Assembly (NCBI GenBank): GCA_045110335.1
Contig: JBGCGB010000023.1
Location: 1-31,134 of the forward strand
DNA: 31,134 bases
Direction: 5' to 3'
DNA from: CALBPI01 sp045110335
GTDB taxonomy: Bacteria; Pseudomonadota; Gammaproteobacteria; Steroidobacterales; Woeseiaceae
Positions 25,225 to 31,134 of this stretch are shown piece by piece; within the stretch, counting starts at the first letter, position 1; each line of letters begins with the position of its first letter. The position numbers and the translations under genes are program-made. The notes beneath the pieces are model-generated. The model saw only the letters and a program-made list of their open reading frames with translations, did no database searches and had not been told where the DNA came from.

Positions 25225-26208
25225 ATGACTCAGCATTCAGCTTTTGAAGGACGTGCCGGCCGTTGGATGGCACGTTTGTTTTCGCCGCCCGGCAAGCGCG
25301 GGCGCTTGGTCGTGTTTTGCTATCACCAGGTATTGGCTGAGAAAGATCCGATGCGTCCGGGAGAGCCGAGCTTGCAAGAATTCGAAGCCGATATCGATCG
25401 TATTGCGGCATGGTTCAATGTGATGTCATTGCCCGAGGCCTCGGCGGCGATGGCGGCAGGCACGTTACCTGCGCGTGCGGCCTGTATTACTTTTGATGAT
25501 GGTTATTTGAACAACCTGGAGCTGGCCGCGCCGGCGTTAGCATCGAGAAACCTTCCGGCGACTTTCTTTGTGACGAGCGGCGCGATCGAAGCGGGTGTGA
25601 TGTGGAATGATTTGATCATCGACGGCATTGCTGGCGCGAGAGGCGCACTGGATATGTCAGCGCTGGGTGATCACGCACCGCTGGCCGATGCATCCCAAAC
25701 GCCGCGTCAGTTAGCGCAGAGTGTGTTGGATGCGATCAAGTATTTGCCGTTGGCGCCGCGTTGGGCAATGGCAGAACAGTTTTATCTGGCGAATGTCGGC
25801 GGCGAGCTGCCCCGAAAGATGATGCGGACCGAGCAGGTGGCCGAGTTAGCGGGGCTGGGTTTTGATGTCGGCGCGCACACCGTTAGCCATCCGATTCTGG
25901 CGAAGCTGGATGATGCCAGTGCGAAGCAAGAGATCGAGGAATCCGTGCGATGGGTTGGCAACGTCACTGGCCAAACACCACGCAGTTTTGCTTATCCGAA
26001 TGGACGTCCCGGGACGGATTTTGAATCGGTCCATGTCGAACAAACTCGCGACGCCGGCTGCGAAGTGGCCGTGACCACGGAGTGGGCTGTGGGTGACGGA
26101 TCCGTCGATGCTTTCCGTATTCCGAGGGTGGGACCATGGTGGCGCTTCGGCCGTGGTGGCCTAGACGGCTTATTTAGGGTCTACCTTCGCAATTGGTTGC
26201 CGGGTTAG
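25225..26208 (+). CDS. Polysaccharide deacetylase (NodB fold), second copy
   Basis: Second NodB-type deacetylase of the locus, distinct from the DUF3473 one. In the 327-aa protein the early CYHQV (32-36) is followed by TFDDGY (89-94, catalytic Asp and metal Asp). GAHTVSHP (216-223) provides the metal ligands His218 and His222, and SFAYPNGRPG lies at 254-263. An insert of about 75 residues separates motifs 1 and 2. No signal peptide is seen, which suggests action on a cytoplasmic lipid-linked intermediate. AGG lies about 10 bases before the ATG. It is the last gene of the exosortase operon and ends eight bases from the convergent asparagine-synthase-like gene. Confidence 0.9.
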   Translation: MTQHSAFEGRAGRWMARLFSPPGKRGRLVVFCYHQVLAEKDPMRPGEPSLQEFEADIDRIAAWFNVMSLPEASAAMAAGTLPARAACITFDDGYLNNLELAAPALASRNLPATFFVTSGAIEAGVMWNDLIIDGIAGARGALDMSALGDHAPLADASQTPRQLAQSVLDAIKYLPLAPRWAMAEQFYLANVGGELPRKMMRTEQVAELAGLGFDVGAHTVSHPILAKLDDASAKQEIEESVRWVGNVTGQTPRSFAYPNGRPGTDFESVHVEQTRDAGCEVAVTTEWAVGDGSVDAFRIPRVGPWWRFGRGGLDGLFRVYLRNWLPG

Positions 26209-26216
26209 TCCTGACG

Positions 26217-27998
26217 TTAAGCCGCCTGGCCATCGATGTGCGCCCGGAACCATTGCTCTAGCATGATGAGATCCCAGATCGCATAACCGTAGTAGCCAGC
26301 GTGCCCGCTCTTGTGCTCTTCAGCGACGCGTTCCAGGAACGCTGTGCTTAAGATACCGCGGTTAGCGAGTGTATCCAGACTGCCATAGACAAATGATTTC
26401 AAACGATCATGTGTTTTGAGCCAAACGCCGAACGGCAACCCGAAACCGTGTTTGTCTTTCGTTAGTGTTTCTGCGGGCAAGAAGTCCTTAACAGCATCAC
26501 GGAAGAAAGAGCGCAACTCGCCGCCACGGATTTTCTCGTCGGTGGGAACAGACTGACTCAACGTAACAAAAGGATCGTCCAGCATCGGATACGACACCCG
26601 AACGCCGGCGAGCTCGCACATCGTGGAGACTTTCGGTAGGTCGCTGTCTGCCAGCGTGAACTTCCAGTCGTACCACAACATCTTGTCCAATGGGTCTTCT
26701 GATGGACAGGAAGCCCAAACATCCCGCATTTTCTGCATGGGATAGTCGGTATCGATTGTCGTCAGGAAGTCATGATCGAATACATTCTGTGTGCCTTCCC
26801 GAAAGATCAGGTTCCAGCTTTCAAAGCGATCCGGCAATGGCACCTTTGCCTGGCGGACATAGCTCGCAAACTTCTGAATCGGCTTGAAGCCTTCATCAGG
26901 ATCGAAGCGACCGGCAATGGGTTCTATGAGGCCTTTGCGAACGAAGGCGGGCAGCTTCCAGTAGTGATCGAAAACGCGTTGACGGACATAGCGTTCATTG
27001 CCGCCGAAAAGTTCGTCTCCGCCATCACCGGCGTACAGATGATCGATGCCATGCGACTTGGCGAGTCGTGCGCAGCAGAACGTCGGGATGGCTGATGAGT
27101 TGCCAAACGGTTCGTCATAAGCGGCCGCGATCTTCGGAATCAAATCGACGATGTCATCGGCATTGACATTGTATTCTTCGTGCTGGCATTTGAAATGCTT
27201 CGCAGCGATTCTCGCGTACTTCAGTTCATCAAATTCCTCGACACCAAATCCAACTGAAAACGCGGGCATGTTGTCGCCCTGGCTTCTAGCAAGCAGACCG
27301 GTCACGGTGGAGCTGTCTAGGCCGCCGCTGAGAAACGAGCCACTGGTTTTGCCGGGGCCTTCGCGTTCGATGGCTTGTTGTAACGTATCCAGAACCGCAT
27401 CGCGGCTCTCGGCCACCGGGCGATCTCGCTCCGCTTGAAAATCCGGCTGCCAGTAACGTTCCAGTCGCAAGCCGCGGCGATCGGCAATCAACACTTCGCC
27501 ATGCAGCAGTTTGCGCGTGCCATTGAAAACAGTGTCTGGCGCCGAAACCATATGGCTCAACATGAAGTCATGAAGTGCTTGCGGATTGACGGTGGCGGCG
27601 TCGGCGCCGGAACGCGCTACGGAGCCGGCTGTGGTGCCCACAAAAACAAACTCACCATGCTGGGCATAGGACAGCGGTTGCTGGGCCATGCGATCAACCG
27701 CGGCGACCAGTTGCCGGTTGTCCCGGTCGACAATGATCAAAGCGAAGGAGCCGCTGAGTTCCTGGAGCATGCCAACGCCTTTCTCGGCGAAGTCCGCGGC
27801 AAGCCGTGCAGCGATATCGGTCGAGCAACCGGTCATGCCTTGATAGTGCATCCAGCCGCGTATTGCACATGCGATTTTGCCTGCGGTCGCAACAGTACTA
27901 CCGGTGAGTGGCAATTCGGGTGTCAACGGTGTTTGCAGATGCGGATAGTCGCTGAGCGCTTGGTCGCTGGGAGACAGGCAGGCGTAGAGGTTTTCCAT
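26217..27998 (-). CDS. Asparagine-synthase-like protein lacking the glutaminase cysteine
   Basis: ATP-dependent amide-forming enzyme of the AsnB fold, 593 aa, on the opposite strand to its neighbours. The synthetase half is intact: PP-loop SGGLDSS (224-230), AYDEPFGNSSAIPT (293-306) and YAGDGGDELFGGNERY (322-337). The N-terminal half (1 to about 185) keeps parts of the glutaminase fold, such as GSFALIIVD and YWQPDF. However, it begins MENLYACLSP instead of MCGI, and lacks the HRGPD and NGEIYN motifs. Upstream of the ATG there is an in-frame stop (28032-28034) and no other start, so no MCG start is hidden upstream. It may use ammonia, a partner glutaminase, or an amine other than ammonia. It is flanked by convergent and divergent neighbours, so it is its own transcription unit. 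Confidence 0.88.
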   Translation of the reverse strand: MENLYACLSPSDQALSDYPHLQTPLTPELPLTGSTVATAGKIACAIRGWMHYQGMTGCSTDIAARLAADFAEKGVGMLQELSGSFALIIVDRDNRQLVAAVDRMAQQPLSYAQHGEFVFVGTTAGSVARSGADAATVNPQALHDFMLSHMVSAPDTVFNGTRKLLHGEVLIADRRGLRLERYWQPDFQAERDRPVAESRDAVLDTLQQAIEREGPGKTSGSFLSGGLDSSTVTGLLARSQGDNMPAFSVGFGVEEFDELKYARIAAKHFKCQHEEYNVNADDIVDLIPKIAAAYDEPFGNSSAIPTFCCARLAKSHGIDHLYAGDGGDELFGGNERYVRQRVFDHYWKLPAFVRKGLIEPIAGRFDPDEGFKPIQKFASYVRQAKVPLPDRFESWNLIFREGTQNVFDHDFLTTIDTDYPMQKMRDVWASCPSEDPLDKMLWYDWKFTLADSDLPKVSTMCELAGVRVSYPMLDDPFVTLSQSVPTDEKIRGGELRSFFRDAVKDFLPAETLTKDKHGFGLPFGVWLKTHDRLKSFVYGSLDTLANRGILSTAFLERVAEEHKSGHAGYYGYAIWDLIMLEQWFRAHIDGQAA

Positions 27999-28092
27999 CA
28001 GAAATCCGGTTTGATAAAGCAGGCGCAGATATTAACCCTGTCGGTAAACAAAAACTATGAAATAGATCGTATTAAGCACCTTGTAACTACGG

Positions 28093-28098
28093 TATATT
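28093..28098 (+). promoter_or_regulatory. Candidate -10 box (TATATT) for the GT2-ACP-hydrolase operon
   Basis: TATATT differs from consensus at one base in the 168-bp divergent gap. A weak TTAAGC lies 15 bp upstream, so the -35 fit is poor. Downstream, GGGG-ATAAA-CCCC at 28120-28132 forms a compact leader hairpin. Unlike the other three gaps, no CRP-like palindrome is present. Confidence 0.35.
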
Positions 28099-28166
28099 TA
28101 GGCTCGCATCGAAAGAGCAGGGGATAAACCCCGCCGGATGTGTGCCTACACTTTTGTGAGTGATCA

Positions 28167-29321
28167 ATGATTATTGAATTTCTTTTTTGGTTGTTGTCAG
28201 CAACGATTGTCTACGTGTACGCGGGCTATCCATTGCTATTAGCCGCTATCGTCAAGGTTTCCGGGCGTCGTGAGGTGGTTGTGCCGCCTGAAACGCCATT
28301 ATCGGTGACGCTGGTGATCTCTGCATTTAACGAAGCAGATTGTATTGCGGCGAAACTGGAAAATACGCTGGCCTTGGATTATCCCAAAGAGCACTTGGAC
28401 ATTCTGGTGATCTCCGATGCCTCCGACGACGGCACAGATGAGATTGTTAACGGGTTCACAGAACGTGGTGTGCGGTTGATTCGAATGGAGGACCGCGGCG
28501 GCAAAACTGTGGGCCTGAATGCCGCTGTCGAAAACTCTGAATCGGACATTGTTGTTTTCTCTGATGCGAATGCGATGTACCGCCCCGACGCAGTAACGCG
28601 TTTGACGGATCGCTTCTCTGACGAGAAAGTCGGCGCGGTCATTGGCGAGTCAACTTACACGCCGCCGGAGACCGACTCCGGGCGTGCAGAGACGGCGTAT
28701 TGGGATTACGAAATCTGGATCAAGGCATTGGAGAGCCAGTTAGGTTCTGTCGTTGGTGGTGACGGTGCGATTTATGCGGTTCGGCGTTCGCTTTACATTC
28801 CATTGCATCCGGAAGCGCTGTCGGATTTTGTGAATCCGTTGCAAGTGGTGAAAGCCGGCTTCCGTTGTGTGTACGAACCGACAGCGATTTCTTACGAAGA
28901 GGCTGCTGAAGATTTCCACAAAGAGTATCGCCGTAAAGTGCGGATTGTGAATCGTGCCTGGAATGCCATGTTGAGTTTGAAAGAAATGCTCAATCCGTTT
29001 CGGTTCGGATGGTTTTCCGCCAAGCTTTGGTCGCACAAAGTATTGCGTTGGTGGGTGCCGGCGATGATGGTCGGTGCATTAGTGACCAATTGTTTTTTGC
29101 TGGATCGGTCCCATATCTACTGGGTAACTTTGATTGGACAATTGTCGTTTTATACGCTGGCGTTTGTTGGCTATTTAAAACGTGGCGACGAACAGCCGGT
29201 TTGGCTTCGCATTCCTTACTACTTTTGTCTGGTCAACTTTGCGGCGGCCGTTGGTATCTTTGAGGCAATGACCGGTAAGAAATATAAAATTTGGACGACA
29301 GCGAGATTGGGAGATAACTGA
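28167..29321 (+). CDS. Membrane-anchored GT2 glycosyltransferase
   Basis: Processive-type or lipid-linked GT2 enzyme of 384 aa. One N-terminal membrane helix (about 3-30) precedes a GT-A domain with SAFNEADCI (52-60), the nucleotide Asp in ISDASDDGT (82-90) and FSDANAM (131-137) in place of DxD. FHKEYRRKVRIVNRAW is a QxxRW-like element. Three helices follow (about 290-365). The arrangement resembles polysaccharide synthases such as those of hyaluronan or poly-GlcNAc, but the repeat-unit role cannot be settled. The acyl carrier protein gene starts one base after its stop, which ties it to the ACP-hydrolase group. Confidence 0.88.
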   Translation: MIIEFLFWLLSATIVYVYAGYPLLLAAIVKVSGRREVVVPPETPLSVTLVISAFNEADCIAAKLENTLALDYPKEHLDILVISDASDDGTDEIVNGFTERGVRLIRMEDRGGKTVGLNAAVENSESDIVVFSDANAMYRPDAVTRLTDRFSDEKVGAVIGESTYTPPETDSGRAETAYWDYEIWIKALESQLGSVVGGDGAIYAVRRSLYIPLHPEALSDFVNPLQVVKAGFRCVYEPTAISYEEAAEDFHKEYRRKVRIVNRAWNAMLSLKEMLNPFRFGWFSAKLWSHKVLRWWVPAMMVGALVTNCFLLDRSHIYWVTLIGQLSFYTLAFVGYLKRGDEQPVWLRIPYYFCLVNFAAAVGIFEAMTGKKYKIWTTARLGDN

Positions 29322-29322
29322 T

Positions 29323-29604
29323 ATGCAAGCTGCTGAAGAAAATGGAAGCGCCGATAAGACATTGGCCGGTGTACAAGCGGTGCTTGATGAGACTCTCGGT
29401 CTTGGTGGCCAGGCTTTCGAACTAACGCTTGAAAGCGAATTGTTAGGGAGCATCCCCGAGTTGGATTCACAAGCCGTCTTGCACGTGCTGTTGGGTCTCG
29501 AAGAGAAGTTCGATATCGAAGTGGACGACGACGATGTCGATGCCGATGTGTTTGAAACCGTAGGATCATTGGTCTCTTTGGTTCACGGAAAATTATCTGA
29601 CTGA
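29323..29604 (+). CDS. Acyl carrier protein, exosortase A locus type
   Basis: Small acidic carrier of 93 aa carrying acyl or aminoacyl groups on a phosphopantetheine arm. The attachment serine is Ser49 in PELDSQAVLHVL, the DS motif at the start of helix 2. An acidic recognition helix, EKFDIEVDDDD, follows. In related loci this ACP sits with an AMP-forming acyl-CoA ligase, a PLP-dependent decarboxylase and two hydrolases. The two hydrolases follow here; the ligase and decarboxylase are expected just beyond the window end. The cargo is unknown. Confidence 0.92.
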   Translation: MQAAEENGSADKTLAGVQAVLDETLGLGGQAFELTLESELLGSIPELDSQAVLHVLLGLEEKFDIEVDDDDVDADVFETVGSLVSLVHGKLSD

Positions 29605-29609
29605 TACTG

Positions 29610-30389
29610 ATGAGCGTGTCAGGCCAATTTGTCGATAGCGGTGATCGACGTATTCTGTTGGTTTGGCATGAGACAGCCGTTGAGTGCCGGAGCGCTGTCG
29701 TTGTGTTTCCGGCATTGACGGAAGAGATGAACAAGTCCCGACGTTTGCTTTGGGATCTTGGGCAACGCCTCGCCGCCGAAGGCGTCATGCTGGTGGTTCC
29801 CGATTTGTCCGGTACCGGCGATAGCGAAGGCGAATTCCTGGAGGCTCGCTGGTCGCACTGGTGTGCTGACATGGCAGCGGCCAAGCATTGGATTGCAGCC
29901 CGCGGTATTACGCAAGTCGATGCGCTTGCCGTTAGGTTCGGCGCATGTCTTTATGCCGATTGCGCTGATTTGTGGGCGGCTGACGCCGACTATCGATTGG
30001 CCTGCTGGCAGCCTGAGTTGGATGGCGCGAAAGCGCTCAAGCAATTGATGAGACTGAAGGTCATGTCGGACCGCGTCACATGGGGCGAGAAGACAAAGCT
30101 TGGTGACTTGCAAGCGACCCTGAAAACAGCGCCGGTTGAGATCGGTGGATATCAATTCCATCCGGAGCTTGCTGCATCCATTAGCCAATCAACGTTTGAT
30201 CCCGCTGCATTGCCGACGCGAGTGTCCGGCGGCTTGTTTGACTGGAGCCGTCCGAATGACGACGAGAAACCAGCCGATGGCATTAAGCGATTTCAGGCGG
30301 AAGGCCAACGCTTTTGGACCGCCGTCGAGCCCGAAGCGAATGAGCGTTTGGTTGCTGATACCGGCGCATTTTTGGCGGGTGCATCCTGA
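29610..30389 (+). CDS. Exosortase A system hydrolase 2 (TIGR03101-like)
   Basis: Alpha/beta-hydrolase-fold protein of 259 aa. FPALTEEMNKSRR (33-45) is the family signature, followed by VVPDLSGTGDSEGEF. At the nucleophile elbow the sequence reads LAVRFGACLYA (106-116), so there is no Gly-x-Ser-x-Gly and no serine nucleophile. It may therefore be non-catalytic or use other chemistry. It follows the ACP by five bases and overlaps hydrolase 1 by one base. An ACP-linked acyl-transfer role is inferred from that context only. Confidence 0.88.
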   Translation: MSVSGQFVDSGDRRILLVWHETAVECRSAVVVFPALTEEMNKSRRLLWDLGQRLAAEGVMLVVPDLSGTGDSEGEFLEARWSHWCADMAAAKHWIAARGITQVDALAVRFGACLYADCADLWAADADYRLACWQPELDGAKALKQLMRLKVMSDRVTWGEKTKLGDLQATLKTAPVEIGGYQFHPELAASISQSTFDPAALPTRVSGGLFDWSRPNDDEKPADGIKRFQAEGQRFWTAVEPEANERLVADTGAFLAGAS

Positions 30390-31134
30390 TGGAAAAATTC
30401 CTAACGATTGGTCCGAAAGATAGAACGCTGTCGGCGGTTTTGCATTCGCCGGCGAACTCGACAGCGGATCATGCGGTGATCATAGTCGTGGGTGGTCCAC
30501 AGTATCGAGTGGGCAGCCACCGAATGTTTGTAAGATTGGCGCGCGCCATCGCGGCTGCAGGGTTACCCGTCTTACGTTTTGATTTTCAGGGCATGGGCGA
30601 GAGCGACGGCACGTTTCCTGGTTTCGATGCGGTGTCAGAGGATCTTAAAGTGGCTACCGATGCCATGTTGACCGAGCACCCGGAATGCAAGACGATTAGT
30701 TTGATCGGGCTGTGCGATGGGGCATCAGCGGCGGCGATCTATGCCAATCAAGATGACCGGGTCACGAGACTTGTCTTGCTAAACCCTTGGGTACACACCG
30801 AGGCCGGCGAAGCGAAGGCTTTTGTTTGGTATTACTACCCACGGCGCCTGCTGAGATTAGATTTTTGGCGCGGCGTGTTTACCGGTAAGGTCAATGTGTT
30901 TAAAGCTGTTGGTGGCTTGTTAGCGAAAGTGAAACAGGCCTTCGCGGGCTCTGGCGATGACGTGACGAACGATGTTGGATTCATCGAACGGATGCGCCGC
31001 GGCTTGGCGGGTTTCAACGGAGAGAAGCATTTTCTCTTGAGTGATACCGACCTGACCGCGGCGGAGTTTCGTGATTTGGTGAAACAGGATGTGCCTTGGT
31101 CTGAAGTGGTGCCGACGGAATCAGTGACATCGAT
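30389..31134 (+). CDS. Exosortase A system hydrolase 1 (TIGR03100-like), cut by the window end
   Basis: Second alpha/beta-hydrolase of the pair. About 248 codons are visible, open to the last base. The start MEKFLTIGPKD overlaps the hydrolase 2 stop (TGATG). GGPQYRVGSHRMFVRLAR (35-52) and LRFDFQGMGESDG (62-74) are family hallmarks. The nucleophile elbow reads GLCDGAS (107-113) with Cys109 where serine usually sits, so a cysteine-based thioesterase or acyltransferase reaction is possible. The missing end should contain the catalytic histidine. Confidence 0.9.
   Translation, partial: MEKFLTIGPKDRTLSAVLHSPANSTADHAVIIVVGGPQYRVGSHRMFVRLARAIAAAGLPVLRFDFQGMGESDGTFPGFDAVSEDLKVATDAMLTEHPECKTISLIGLCDGASAAAIYANQDDRVTRLVLLNPWVHTEAGEAKAFVWYYYPRRLLRLDFWRGVFTGKVNVFKAVGGLLAKVKQAFAGSGDDVTNDVGFIERMRRGLAGFNGEKHFLLSDTDLTAAEFRDLVKQDVPWSEVVPTESVTS

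Noticed and set aside
27435..28127. 230-codon plus-strand frame opposite the start of the asparagine-synthase-like gene
   Set aside because: It is antisense to an intact PP-loop protein, ends in non-coding sequence and shows no family motifs.
28100..28150. Possible c-di-GMP-I riboswitch before the GT2 gene (CATCGAAAGAG plus a GGGG/CCCC hairpin)
   Set aside because: The conserved ACGCAAAGC-type core and the second stem of the class are absent; the resemblance is limited to a GAAA loop.
28155..28169. TGTGA before the GT2 start as a fourth CRP-like site
   Set aside because: Only one half-site is present; the other half does not match and the sequence overlaps the likely ribosome site.
1..31134. 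CRISPR arrays, tRNA or rRNA genes, insertion sequences, prophage genes
   Set aside because: No regular spaced repeats, cloverleaf sequences, transposase or integrase motifs, or terminal inverted repeats were seen.

Overview
The window is one continuous exopolysaccharide locus of the exosortase A (XrtA, EpsH) / PEP-CTERM type. It is gene-dense, moderately GC-rich and keeps uniform coding style throughout, with many 1-8 bp start/stop overlaps. Gene content and order match XrtA clusters known from Proteobacteria. The style of the proteins suggests an environmental gammaproteobacterium, but nothing here fixes the genus. Family names (TIGRFAM and similar) are recalled from motif recognition and were not obtained by search.

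Layout. Positions 4-1365: phosphomannomutase (ManB/CpsG type). Positions 1477-5053: initiating sugar-phosphate transferase and the membrane histidine kinase PrsK. Positions 5130-6224 (minus): UDP-GlcNAc 2-epimerase. Positions 6225-6678: a 454-bp divergent regulatory region. Positions 6679-16164: a tightly packed operon of PrsT (TPR lipoprotein), Wza-like export lipoprotein, Wzz-like chain-length protein, BY-kinase, outer-membrane beta-barrel, DUF3473 deacetylase and FemAB-like transferase. Positions 16295-26208: a second operon of amidotransferase, exosortase A fused to EpsI, GT4, XrtA amidotransferase 1, two more GT4 enzymes and a second deacetylase. Positions 26217-27998 (minus): a third asparagine-synthase-like protein that lacks the glutaminase cysteine. 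Positions 28167 to the end: GT2, acyl carrier protein, hydrolase 2 and hydrolase 1, the last cut by the window edge.

How it works together (inference from families). ManB and WecB supply nucleotide-sugar precursors. The PF02397 transferase starts the repeat unit on undecaprenyl phosphate and the GT4/GT2 enzymes extend it. The deacetylases, FemAB-like protein, amidotransferases and ACP/hydrolase set probably decorate the glycan or its lipid intermediate. The Wzz/BY-kinase pair, Wza-like protein and barrel handle length control and export. XrtA-EpsI sorts PEP-CTERM proteins to the surface, but no substrate protein lies in the window. No Wzx flippase or Wzy polymerase is seen either.

Main new observation. 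The three longest forward-facing intergenic gaps each contain a CRP/Vfr/Clp-like palindrome (TGTGA-N6-TCACA, perfect or one mismatch). Each lies upstream of a plausible -10 box, one at exactly -41.5 and two at -64.5. Together with the absence of the response regulator PrsR next to PrsK, and of the usual locus ATPase, this suggests control by a CRP-family regulator, possibly cAMP- or c-di-GMP-responsive.
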